Source: Buchananella felis (GTDB taxonomy: Bacteria > Actinomycetota > Actinomycetes > Actinomycetales > Actinomycetaceae). Taken from it: a DNA stretch of 64,000 bases. The position numbers were made by a program, and so were the translations under genes. Every line of letters starts with the position of its first letter. The first letter of the stretch is position 1. Positions 32,718 to 42,429 of this stretch are shown here, piece after piece. The notes under the pieces were generated by a model. That model was not told the DNA's origin, made no database searches, and worked only from the letters and a program-made list of their open reading frames with translations. The stretch is from assembly GCF_041380015.1 (NCBI RefSeq), contig NZ_CP159978.1, one strand, 5' to 3'.

Positions 32718-33661
32718 ACCGACCTAATCCGCGGGTTGATGAGGACGTAGAGCAAGTCCACGATGATGTTGATGACAATGAAGGAGATGGCAACCACCAG
32801 CGTTGCTCCCTGCACCACGGTCACCCAGTTCTGCTGAATGCCGTCGATCAGAACGCGGCCCATTCCCTTCAGGTTGAAGATGATCTCGATGACCACCGCG
32901 CCACCCATCAGGTAGCCGACGCGCAGGCCGAGCACGGTGACCGGGGTGATGAGCGCGTTGCGTAGCACGTTGCGGCCGATCACGATGTGCTTGGGGATGC
33001 CCGCGCCGAGCGCGGTGCGAACGTAGTCGCGGTCCAGCTCCTCCACCATCGAGGTGCGCACCACGCGGGTGAGCTGACCGATCACGGGCACCGCCAGCGC
33101 GAGTGCGGGCAGCAGCATGCGCAGGAACCAGCCGCTCGGGTCCGTAGAGAACTCGGGGGTGACGCCGGAGACGGGCAGCGTGCCCAGGAAGACCAGGACC
33201 AGGAGGATGGCCAGCCAGAAGGACGGGGTGGCGATGCAGGCCACGGAGATGAGGCGAATGATCTGGTCGGCGGCCTTGCCCCGGTAGATGGCGGCGATGA
33301 TGCCGAGCGGGAAGGCGACGACCACGGCCAGGATCAGGCCCAGGAAGGTCAGCTGCATGGTGACGGGCAGGGCGGAGAAGACCTTGTCGGAGACCGACAG
33401 GTTGGCCTGCCCGTACACGCCCAGGTCGCCGTGCAGCATGTTCCAGATGTAGTTACCGAACTGGATGAACCACGGGTCGTTGAGGCCGTGCTGCTCGCGG
33501 TAGGCGTTGATCTGCTCAGTGGAGGCGGTCTCTCCCAGGGCCGCGTAGGCGGGGTCGATCGGGGAGAGAGACATGATTACGAAGACCAGGAAGGAAACGC
33601 CCAGCACCATCACGGGTAGTACGGCCAGGCGCCTGCCGATCAGGCGGAGAAGGATGTTCAC
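32714..33661 (-). CDS. Opp/Dpp-type ABC transporter permease (OppB-like)
   Basis: 315-residue inner-membrane permease starting with GTG at 33661, with CTAAAGGAG upstream. The N-terminus (LIGRRLAVLPVMVLGVSFLVFVIM) and the PIDPAYAALG extracytoplasmic segment are typical of OppB/DppB. Six membrane segments are visible. The ATPase-contacting loop DYVRTALGAGIPKHIVIGRNVLRNALI is present. It pairs with the permease half of the fusion protein, whose gene overlaps its stop by 4 bases. Confidence 0.93.
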   Translation of the reverse strand: MNILLRLIGRRLAVLPVMVLGVSFLVFVIMSLSPIDPAYAALGETASTEQINAYREQHGLNDPWFIQFGNYIWNMLHGDLGVYGQANLSVSDKVFSALPVTMQLTFLGLILAVVVAFPLGIIAAIYRGKAADQIIRLISVACIATPSFWLAILLVLVFLGTLPVSGVTPEFSTDPSGWFLRMLLPALALAVPVIGQLTRVVRTSMVEELDRDYVRTALGAGIPKHIVIGRNVLRNALITPVTVLGLRVGYLMGGAVVIEIIFNLKGMGRVLIDGIQQNWVTVVQGATLVVAISFIVINIIVDLLYVLINPRIRSV

Positions 33662-33699
33662 GGTGACTTTGCTCCTTTAGCGATACGTTCGAAGGAACG

Positions 33700-33738
33700 C
33701 GAAAGGAGGGGCGGAACGGTGTCCCGCCCCTCCTTTCG
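33700..33738 (-). terminator. Stem-loop between binding-protein and permease genes
   Basis: Arms CGAAAGGAGGGGCGG and CCGCCCCTCCTTTCG (15 bp, perfect) around a 9-base loop, 33 bases after the binding-protein stop. A structure here commonly stops part of the transcription or protects the upstream mRNA, so that the binding protein is made in excess over the membrane parts. Confidence 0.75.
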
Positions 33739-33770
33739 GATGAGTTAGGCGTTAGGCCAACTCAGTGTCA

Positions 33771-35324
33771 CTACTTGACCGTGGCGCCCAGGAGGCTAAG
33801 GCCGGTGGTGCCGATCGGGGTGAAGCCGTCGATCTTGGCACTGTTGTAGGCGGTGATGATGTTGCGGTGGAACAGCGGGTAGAGCGGCACCTCGCGGGAG
33901 ATGTAGTCCTGCGCCTCGTCCCACTTCTTCTGCTGCTCGGCGCCCTCGAGGGTGACGGCCTCGTCGATGATGGCCTTCAGGCCCTCGAACTTGGCCTTGT
34001 CGCCCTTGGCCCAGAAGGTGCGGTAGTCGGTCCACTTGCCGGGGCCGTACCACCAGTTCATCAGCAGGGCCGGGTCCTTACCGAACACGGACGGGTCACC
34101 GGGGGCAACCGCGATGTCGAAGGTGGCGTTGTCGATGTCCAGGTTGTCCTTGTACAGGGCGGAGGAAGCCATGGACTGCAGGTTGACCTTGACGCCGACG
34201 GCCTCCAGGTCGTTCTTGATCTGCGGGGCCAGGTTGGCGATCCAGGTGTGGTCGGTGGTGAGCATGGTGATGCTCAGGTCCTTCACGCCGGCCTCGGCCA
34301 GGAGGGTCTTGGCCTTCTCCGGGTCGTAGTTGTACTGGACCTCGGCCTTCTTGTAGTTCGGGTGGTCCTCGGGCAGGAAGGAGGTGGCGGCCTTGGCCTC
34401 ACCGCTCATGTTGTTGGAGATGAGCTTGTCGACGTCGATGGCGTACAGGAAGGCCTGGCGCACGCGGGCGTCGGTGAAGGGGGCCTTGGCGTTGTTGAAC
34501 AGCACGAAGGGCAGGTTGAAGCCGGCGACCTTCTCGACCTTCCAGCCGGCGGCCTCGAGCAGGGCGATGTTCTCGGCCGGCACGGACTCCATCACGTCGA
34601 TGGAACCGTCCTGGGCGGCGGTGGTGCGGGCGGTGTCGTCCTTCAGGACGCTCCACTTCAGGCGGTCGGTGGTGGCCGGACGCGGGCCGTTGTAGTGCTC
34701 GTTCTTGACGGCGGTCAGCTCGGACTCGGTGATGGCCTCGTACTTGTAGGGGCCGGAGCCAATCGGCATCTTGGTCATGTCGTCCTCGGTGGAGGCGGCG
34801 GGCACGACCTTGACCACGGCCAGGCGCTCCTTGACCAGGGTGAAGGGGTTCTTCAGCTTGATGGAGACGGTCTTTTCGTCCTTGGCGTCAACGGTGTCGA
34901 CGAAGTCTAGGAAGCCCGCGTAGAGGTTGCCCTCGGCGGTGGAGCGCTTGAAGGACTCCACCACGTCGGCGGAGGTGACATCGGAGCCGTCGGAGAACTT
35001 GGCGCCGTCACGCAGGGTGACCTCGTACTCGGTGTCGGAGACCTTGGTGGGGTCGCCGGCGGCCAGGGCGGCGTAGATCTCGCCGGTGGCCATGTTGGTC
35101 TCGTACAGGCCCTCGACAACGTGCCAGTTGGAGCCCATTGCGAGAGCAGAGGTGGTGTTGGAGGGGTTGTAGTTGGTGGTCTCGTAAGCGACACCAGCGG
35201 TGATCACGCTCTCCGCACCCGCCGGCTTGGCTTCGTCGGTCTTGCCGCCACAGGCGGACAGGAGCATGGCCGCGGCGGCGCTCATGGCTGCGAAAGCGAC
35301 CCACTTCTTGGGACGGTTCTGCAT
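33771..35324 (-). CDS. Solute-binding lipoprotein of the Opp/Dpp (family 5) ABC transporter, probable sialic acid binding
   Basis: 517-residue secreted lipoprotein. A signal peptide with lipobox LSAC places the lipid-modified cysteine at residue 25. The body is a family 5 extracellular solute-binding protein: YETTNYNPSNTTSALAMGSN, GDPTKVSDTEYEVTLRDGAKF, SDGSDVTSADVVESFKR, DARVRQAFLYAIDVDKL and a C-terminal WDEAQDYISREVPLYPLF are family features. GAGGAG precedes the ATG. Family 5 proteins usually bind peptides or nickel. Sialic acid is the likely ligand only because the operon continues into nanA, nanK and nanE. It is the first gene of the operon. Confidence 0.88.
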   Translation of the reverse strand: MQNRPKKWVAFAAMSAAAAMLLSACGGKTDEAKPAGAESVITAGVAYETTNYNPSNTTSALAMGSNWHVVEGLYETNMATGEIYAALAAGDPTKVSDTEYEVTLRDGAKFSDGSDVTSADVVESFKRSTAEGNLYAGFLDFVDTVDAKDEKTVSIKLKNPFTLVKERLAVVKVVPAASTEDDMTKMPIGSGPYKYEAITESELTAVKNEHYNGPRPATTDRLKWSVLKDDTARTTAAQDGSIDVMESVPAENIALLEAAGWKVEKVAGFNLPFVLFNNAKAPFTDARVRQAFLYAIDVDKLISNNMSGEAKAATSFLPEDHPNYKKAEVQYNYDPEKAKTLLAEAGVKDLSITMLTTDHTWIANLAPQIKNDLEAVGVKVNLQSMASSALYKDNLDIDNATFDIAVAPGDPSVFGKDPALLMNWWYGPGKWTDYRTFWAKGDKAKFEGLKAIIDEAVTLEGAEQQKKWDEAQDYISREVPLYPLFHRNIITAYNSAKIDGFTPIGTTGLSLLGATVK

Positions 35325-35353
35325 AGCTTCTCCTCATCGTTGAGTAGGCTCGT

Positions 35354-35369
35354 GGCATCAGGTGATGCC
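35354..35369. promoter_or_regulatory. 16-bp perfect palindrome in the sialic acid operon leader
   Basis: GGCATCAGGTGATGCC: 7-base arms with a 2-base centre, between the two divergent genes. The centre is too short for a stable RNA hairpin, so a protein-binding site is more likely. Confidence 0.45.
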
Positions 35370-35377
35370 GAAGTAGA

Positions 35378-36160
35378 ATGAATCATATGTTGTCTGACAA
35401 GCTGGAATCACGCGATCCGGGTACCGTTGCCAAACTGTTATCGCAACTGGCGATTCGAGACTCAAAGCCCGTTGAAACGCTCAACAGATCACAAGCGACG
35501 ATGGATGCCATCAAGGCCTACATCCTGCGCGAGCAGCTCAAGTCGGGCGATCCCCTGCCCACCGAGGCCGCGTTGGGCGCCATGCTCGGCGTCTCGCGTT
35601 CCTCCGTCCGCGAGGCCCTGCGCAAGCTGGAGGCGCTGGACATAGTGAGCGTCAAGCAGGGCTCCGGCTCATTCGTCGGCAACATGTCGCTGGGCCCGAT
35701 GGTGGAGACGCAGGTGCTGCGCGCCGCGCTGTCTTCCACGGACAGCCACGACTTCCTGCAGGAGGTGGTGCGCGCCCGCCGCGCCCTGGATCGCGGCCTG
35801 GCCCCCGAGGTGGTGCGCGCCCACCACGACCGCCCCGACCCGCTCCTGGCGGACCTGGTGCGGCACATGGGCGACCTCTCCCGGGCCGGCCAGCGCTTCA
35901 TGGAGGATGACATCGCCTTCCACCGCCGCCTGCTCGCCCCGCTCAACAGCCCCCTGATCGAGCAGACCTACTCCGCGTTCTGGCTGGTGCACATGTCCAT
36001 CGTGCCCAGCCTGGGCCCGGGCATCGAGGACGGCCTGCGCCGCACCGCCAACGCCCACGGGCGCATGCTCAGCGCCGCGCTGGTGGGGGACGTGGACGAG
36101 TACCTCGAGGCCGTGGACAACCACTACCAGCCGCTGCTGGAGATCCTGGAGCAGCAGTAG
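35378..36160 (+). CDS. FadR-subfamily GntR transcriptional regulator, probable sialic acid operon regulator
   Basis: Up to 260 residues. An N-terminal winged helix (about residues 40-110: IKAYILREQLKSGDPLPTEAALGAMLGVSRSSVREALRKLEALD, split here by position only) is followed by an all-helical FCD ligand domain with the metal/ligand-type motif DDIAFHRRLLAPLNSPL and later histidines (HMSIV, NAHGRML, NHYQPLL). The ATG at 35378 gives about 40 extra residues before the winged helix. Starts at 35387 or near 35502 are possible, because the operator palindrome covers 35390-35400. It diverges from the transporter-lyase operon, which fits a local repressor released by sialic acid or ManNAc-6-P; the effector is inferred. 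Confidence 0.85.
   Translation: MNHMLSDKLESRDPGTVAKLLSQLAIRDSKPVETLNRSQATMDAIKAYILREQLKSGDPLPTEAALGAMLGVSRSSVREALRKLEALDIVSVKQGSGSFVGNMSLGPMVETQVLRAALSSTDSHDFLQEVVRARRALDRGLAPEVVRAHHDRPDPLLADLVRHMGDLSRAGQRFMEDDIAFHRRLLAPLNSPLIEQTYSAFWLVHMSIVPSLGPGIEDGLRRTANAHGRMLSAALVGDVDEYLEAVDNHYQPLLEILEQQ
35382..35400 (-). promoter_or_regulatory. Candidate operon -10 box with adjacent GntR/FadR-type operator
   Basis: On the minus strand TATGAT (35387-35382) is a near-perfect -10 box for the binding-protein operon. Three bases upstream lies the palindrome TTGTCAGACAA (35400-35390), which fits the TNGTNNNACNA form bound by several FadR-subfamily regulators. The site would fall between -35 and -10 and also overlaps the first codons of the divergent regulator gene, so one repressor could control both. 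Confidence 0.55.
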
Positions 36161-36326
36161 CTCCGGCCCGGTTTGTCCGACGTCCCGCCCGCCGCCCCCA
36201 TCCCCAGGCCGCCGCGCGCAGCGACCAGAACGCGAAAGCGGCGCGGGTGGAGCGTCGTCCATCGCGTCCCGGCAGCAAAGCGGGCGCGTAGGGTGGGGCC
36301 AGGCGCACAGGTTAGGAGCAGCATCG

Positions 36327-39050
36327 ATGGGACAGGCCGCGTGGGAGTTCACGGGCGTCTTTCGCTCCTACCAGCACCGCATCCTTGACCGCGCCCAGGC
36401 CCTCTTGGCCGACCACAAGCTGCACGTGGTGGCCGCCCCCGGTTCCGGCAAGACCATCCTGGGCCTGGAGCTGGCCGGGCGGCTGGGCGCGCCCACGCTA
36501 GTGCTCTCCCCCTCCCTTGCGATCAGGGACCAGTGGGTGCAGCGCCTGCGGGATAACTTCCGTTCCCCCGTTGGCGCCCCCGGGCACGACGCGCCGCTGC
36601 CCGCCGCCTCGGTGAGCCTGCGCTCCCCTGCGTTCCTGACCTCGACCACCTACCAGAGCCTGTTTGCGGCCTACAGTCGCGGCCTGGATGGTGAGACCGG
36701 GGAATCGTTCCAAGACGCGGACCTGGCGGCGCTCCTGGCGGGCGTGACCACGGTGGTGCTGGACGAGGCCCACCACCTGCGTACCGCCTGGCACCGCGCC
36801 CTGGTGGCGTTCCTGGCGCAGCTGCGTGCCCTCAACCCCGGCCTGGCGGTCATCGCCCTGACCGCCACCCCGCCCTACGACTCCACCCCGGCCGAGTGGC
36901 AGCGCTACGAGGACTTGTGCGGGCCCATCGACGCGGAGATATCCGTGCCGGAGCTGATCCACAGCGGCGACCTGGCGCCGCATCAGGACTACGTGCTGGT
37001 AAACGAGCCCACGGCAGCCGAGGTGGCTCAGCTCTCCGCCCTGCGCGGGCGCACCGCCGCGGTCCTGGCCGATTTAGCCCGACCACGGCCGGAGGGGCCG
37101 GCGCCGCTGGCCCTGCTGGAGCGCTCCCCGCTGTTCGTTGCCCCCGCGGAGCACGTGGACGAGTGCCTGGACGACGAGGTGGGTGCGGTGGGGTGGCTCC
37201 ACCTCTGCCGGCGCTACGGGATCACTCCCCCGCCCGTGCTCACCCACCTGCTGGACGTGGGCGGGCTGGAGGCGAGCGCGGAGGACGGCCTGCAGTTCGT
37301 GCTCACCCACCCGCGTCTCTTTGGGGAGGAGTTCGTGGGGGCCGTGCGCGCCCTGCTCGCCGCCCACCACCTGCTGGATGCCAAGGGCGTGATAAACCGC
37401 TCCGATCTGGCGGCAAACCGGCTGCTGCTGAACTCCGTGGGCAAGCTGGATTCGATCGCCCAGATCGCGCTGGCGGAGGCCCGGCACCTGGGCGCAGACC
37501 TGCGGCTGCTGGTGCTGGCCGACCACATCCGCTCCGACTCCCTGCCCCTGGTGGGCGGCACGGAGCCGCTGGTGCGCCTGGGCGTGGTGCCCGCCTTCGA
37601 GGCCATCCGCCGTTGCCTGACTGCGGCCGGATTGCTCCCGTCCGGGTTGCCCGACGTCCCGCCGGCGCCTGCACAGAGCCTTGCCCTGCTGAGCGGCAGC
37701 TGCGTGGTGCTGCCCACCGGGCTCGGCCCGGCCCTGCGCGAGCTGGCCGGGCCCGAGTCCGTCGGTCTCACCCTCACCCCGCTGCCCGCCTGCCCGAACT
37801 ACGCCACGGCCACCTTCGCCGGCGGCTCGAAGGCCGCAGTGCGGGTGCTCACCGAGGCCTTCGCGCGCGGGCTGGTGACGGTGCTGGTGGGCACCGCCGC
37901 CCTGCTGGGCGAGGGCTGGGACTGCCCCCAGCTCAACACCCTGGTGCTGGCCAGCACCGTCAAGGCCACGATGATGACCAACCAGATGCGCGGCCGCGCT
38001 ATCCGCATCGACCCCGGCGCGCCGGGCAAGGTGGCAAACATCTGGCACCTGGCCACTGCGGACGCCGACGATCTGCTCAGCTCGGGAGGCCAGCGCGTCG
38101 AGTTCGCCCAGTCGCACGACGTGCGTAAGCTGGCGCGCCGCTTCGACACCTTCGTGGGCCCGCACGCCACGCAGCCGCGCGTAGAGAGCGGCGTGCTGCG
38201 CTGCGCCGGCAGCCCGGAGCTGTGGCACAAGCGCCGGGCCACCGCCTTGAACGCGGACAACCTGGCCCGCGCGGCGCACCGGGCAGTCACGCGCGAGCTC
38301 TGGCGCGGGGCGATCGATCGCCACGACGTCAACTCCCCCACCGGACTGGATCTCTCCCTAGAGGTGGAGGCCGCGGTTCGGCCCACCCGGGTGGTATCCG
38401 CCCTGGACCTCCTTTTCGCGGCCGTGGAGGCAGTGGCGCTCGGCATGGCCTATCAGCTCTCCCACTCCGTGCGGGCCGGGGTCGTGCATTCCGTTGTGCT
38501 CGTCGCTGCCCTGGCCGTGCTCCTGGTGCTGGCCGTGGTGTGGTCGGTGCGCCTGGTGGTGCGCAGGCGTTTCCTGGACCCCCGGCGCCGCACGCTGGCT
38601 CAGGCGGACGCGCTACTGCAGGCCCTGCGCCACGCCGGCGCGGTGACCTCGGATGCGGCCAGGGTGCGCGTCAGCCCGGTCGGCGCCGACTACGAGCTGA
38701 CGGTCCACCTCAGCGGTGCATCCCTGCGCGAGCAGGAGGTCTTTGCCGGGGCCGTGGCGGAGCTGTTCGCGCCCGTGCGCACCGCCCGCTACCTGCTGGT
38801 TCCGGCCCACTCCGCCCTGCTGCTCGGCCCGGTGCTGGTGCAAAACGTTCCCTCGGTGCTGGCCGCGCGGCGCGAGAACGTGGATCTCTTCCTCACCGAG
38901 CTGGCCCGGCGCGGGTTGAGGATGCGCGCCCACTACACGCGAAACGAGCAGGGTCGCGTCCTGCTCACCCGGGCGCGCAGGGCGGCCGCCGTCAACCTGG
39001 CCGCCAGCCTCACCCGCACCAAGCGGGTGCTCACCGCCGACCGGCTCTAG
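36327..39050 (+). CDS. SF2 DEAD/DEAH-type helicase with a C-terminal membrane region
   Basis: 907 residues. The helicase core is complete: Walker A APGSGKT (37-43), DEAH box D146-H149 in VVLDEAHHLR, motif III-like ALTATPP, a long insert (about 235-480), then helicase C-terminal motifs with GTAALLGEGWDCP and motif VI QMRGRAIR from about residue 553. At about 692-712 and 718-745 two strongly hydrophobic segments follow (SVVLVAALAVLLVLAVVWSV in the second), then a basic patch (RRRFLDPRRR) and a folded domain of about 150 residues. A membrane-attached helicase is unusual. AGGAGCAGC precedes the ATG. It stands alone between the sialic acid regulator and the convergent arg operon. The substrate (DNA or RNA) and role are unknown. 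Confidence 0.85.
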   Translation: MGQAAWEFTGVFRSYQHRILDRAQALLADHKLHVVAAPGSGKTILGLELAGRLGAPTLVLSPSLAIRDQWVQRLRDNFRSPVGAPGHDAPLPAASVSLRSPAFLTSTTYQSLFAAYSRGLDGETGESFQDADLAALLAGVTTVVLDEAHHLRTAWHRALVAFLAQLRALNPGLAVIALTATPPYDSTPAEWQRYEDLCGPIDAEISVPELIHSGDLAPHQDYVLVNEPTAAEVAQLSALRGRTAAVLADLARPRPEGPAPLALLERSPLFVAPAEHVDECLDDEVGAVGWLHLCRRYGITPPPVLTHLLDVGGLEASAEDGLQFVLTHPRLFGEEFVGAVRALLAAHHLLDAKGVINRSDLAANRLLLNSVGKLDSIAQIALAEARHLGADLRLLVLADHIRSDSLPLVGGTEPLVRLGVVPAFEAIRRCLTAAGLLPSGLPDVPPAPAQSLALLSGSCVVLPTGLGPALRELAGPESVGLTLTPLPACPNYATATFAGGSKAAVRVLTEAFARGLVTVLVGTAALLGEGWDCPQLNTLVLASTVKATMMTNQMRGRAIRIDPGAPGKVANIWHLATADADDLLSSGGQRVEFAQSHDVRKLARRFDTFVGPHATQPRVESGVLRCAGSPELWHKRRATALNADNLARAAHRAVTRELWRGAIDRHDVNSPTGLDLSLEVEAAVRPTRVVSALDLLFAAVEAVALGMAYQLSHSVRAGVVHSVVLVAALAVLLVLAVVWSVRLVVRRRFLDPRRRTLAQADALLQALRHAGAVTSDAARVRVSPVGADYELTVHLSGASLREQEVFAGAVAELFAPVRTARYLLVPAHSALLLGPVLVQNVPSVLAARRENVDLFLTELARRGLRMRAHYTRNEQGRVLLTRARRAAAVNLAASLTRTKRVLTADRL

Positions 39051-39074
39051 GCGGCTCCCGCGCCGGGCAGCAAT

Positions 39075-39106
39075 GCGGGCCGCGAGGGTTGCCCCTCGCG
39101 GCCCGC
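39075..39106. terminator. Bidirectional terminator between helicase and argH
   Basis: A perfect 14-base stem (GCGGGCCGCGAGGG and its complement) with a 4-base loop, centred between two convergent genes. Confidence 0.85.
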
Positions 39107-39122
39107 TCGGCCTCGCAAAGCC

Positions 39123-40519
39123 CTAGCTGTCCGCGAAGTCCCGGGCCCGCTGCAGCGCTCCGGCCAGCTCCGCCAGCTGCTCGGCCACCCGGACCGGTGC
39201 GGTGCCGCCGCGCCCGGCGCGGGCGGAAACGGAACCGGCCACGGTCAGCACCTCGCGCACCTGCGGGGTCAGCCCCCCGCCGATCTGCGCCAGCTCCTGG
39301 TCGGTCAGGTCGATCAGCTCCTTGCCCTGCTCCTCGCAGACGCGCACGCACGCGCCGGAGACCTCGTGCGCCACCCGGAAGGGCACGCCGCGCTTGACCA
39401 GCCACTCGGCGATGTCCGTGGCCAGCGAGAAGCCCTGCGGGGCCAGCTCCGCCATGCGCTCGTAGTTCAAGCGCATCGTGGCCACCATCCCGCTGACCGC
39501 CGGCAGCAGCAGCTCCAGGTTGTCGATCGCGTCGAAGACCGGTTCCTTGTCCTCCTGCAGGTCGCGGTTGTAGGCCAGGGGCAGGCCCTTGAGGGTGGCC
39601 AGCAGGCCGGCCAGGTCGCCGATCAGGCGCCCGGCCTTGCCGCGCGCCAGCTCCGCCACGTCCGGGTTCTTCTTCTGCGGCATGATCGAGGAGCCGGTGG
39701 AGAAGGCGTCGTCCAGCTGCACGTAGCCGAACTCGCGCGTGTTCCACACGATGATCTCCTCGCTCAGCCGCGAGAGGTTCACCGCGATCATCGCCGCGAT
39801 GAAGGAGAACTCGGCCACCACGTCGCGCGCCGCCGTCCCGTCGATAGAGTTCGGCACGCTGCCGGCAAAGCCGAGCTCGGCGGCCACCGCCTGCGGGTCC
39901 AGCCCCAGGGTGTTGCCCGCCAGGGCGCCGCTGCCGTACGGCGAGAGCGCCGCACGCTTGTCGAAGTCCACCAGGCGCTCCACGTCCCGCAGCAGGGGCC
40001 AGGCGTGGGCCGCCAGTTGGTGGGCCACCAGCACCGGCTGGGCGTGCTGCAGGTGGGTGCGGCCGGGCATGACCGCCTCGCCGGCGGCACGCGCCTGCTC
40101 AAGCAGGGCGGCGGCAACGTCGGCCACCCCCGCCGCGATTGACCGGGCGCGCTCACGCAGGTACATGCGGATCAGGGTGGCGATCTGGTCGTTGCGGGAC
40201 CGACCGGCCCGCAGCTTGCCGCCCAGCTCGGGGCCCACCCGCTCGATCAGCACGCGCTCCAGCGCGGAGTGCACGTCCTCGTCGTCCGGCCCGGCCACCA
40301 GGCTGCCGGCCTCTACGTCGGCGATCATCTGCCGCAGCGCCGCCGCCATCGCCTCGTGCTCGCCCGCGTCCAGCAGGCCCACGCCGGCCAGGACGCCGGC
40401 GTGCGCGATCGAACCGCGCAGGTCGTAGACCGCCAGGCGCCAGTCGAAGTGCGTGGACACGCTCAGCGCGGCCAGCGCGTCACTGGGCCCGCCGGCAAAC
40501 CGCCCTCCCCACAGCGCCA

Positions 40520-40520
<1 letters not shown>
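39123..40520 (-). CDS. argH: Argininosuccinate lyase
   Basis: Splits argininosuccinate into arginine and fumarate, the last step of arginine synthesis. 465 residues, normal length. The fumarase/aspartase signature is present as GSSIMPQKKNPD, with the catalytic serine in that loop. MALWGGRF starts the protein as in most homologues, and other conserved segments include EDVHSALE, AGRSRNDQ and MPGRTHLQHAQPV. The ATG shares one base with the argG stop (TGATG), so translation is probably coupled. It is the last gene of the arg operon. Confidence 0.97.
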
Positions 40521-41758
<1,238 letters not shown>

Positions 41759-41856
41759 TTGCTGTTCTTCCTTGCTTTGTTGTGCGCTGCGCGCGGGGAG
41801 GGCGGTGTGGATGTCACCGCGACGAGTTGGGGTGTTGCGAGGTGAGCGCCGGCCGA

Positions 41857-42429
41857 CTAGGCCTCACCCGCCCCGCCCTGCGCTGCCGCAGAGCCCAGTA
41901 CCTGGGTGGAGAGGTTGGATTCGGCGCGTCCGGCCAGGCGCAGCAGATACTCGCACAGGTCCTTGGCTTCCTGCTCGCCCGTGCAGATGACGAGCACGGT
42001 GTCGTCTCCCGCCACGCAGCCCAGCACCTCGGGGATGACGCCACGGTCCAGGGCGGAGGCCAGCAGCTGGGCGGCGCCGGCCGGGGTGTGCAGCACCACC
42101 TGGTTGAGCGCCACCTGCGCCTCCGCCAGGAGGTCGGAGCACCAGCGGGCCAGCCGCGCGTCGGCGCTCTCTCCGATGGCGGGCAGCGCCCGACCGGGCT
42201 GCCCGGTGACGCCCTCCGAGGGCAGGCGGTAGGCGGAGGTGCCGTCCGCTGTGCGCACCTTCATGGCGCCCAGGTCCACCAGGTCACGCGAGAGCGTGGC
42301 CTGCGTGGCGTTGATGCCCTGGGCGGCCAGCAGCTCCCGCAGCTGTTCCTGCGAGGAGATATCCGCCGTCTCAATCAGGCGGGTGATGGCGGCGTGGCGG
42401 CCGGTTCGCGATCGTGCCGTGGTGTTCAT
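41857..42429 (-). CDS. argR: Arginine repressor
   Basis: 190 residues. The start chosen is the ATG at 42429 (MNTTARSRTGRHAAITRLIE), with GAGGAG upstream and a 4-base overlap with the argD stop. The N-terminal winged helix includes ISSQEQLRELLAAQGINATQ and TLSRDLVDLGAMKV; the C-terminal hexamerisation and arginine-binding domain includes GDDTVLVICTGEQEAKDL. The final 25 residues are slightly longer than usual. It should repress the operon through the ARG box-like sequence ahead of argC. Confidence 0.95.
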   Translation of the reverse strand: MNTTARSRTGRHAAITRLIETADISSQEQLRELLAAQGINATQATLSRDLVDLGAMKVRTADGTSAYRLPSEGVTGQPGRALPAIGESADARLARWCSDLLAEAQVALNQVVLHTPAGAAQLLASALDRGVIPEVLGCVAGDDTVLVICTGEQEAKDLCEYLLRLAGRAESNLSTQVLGSAAAQGGAGEA

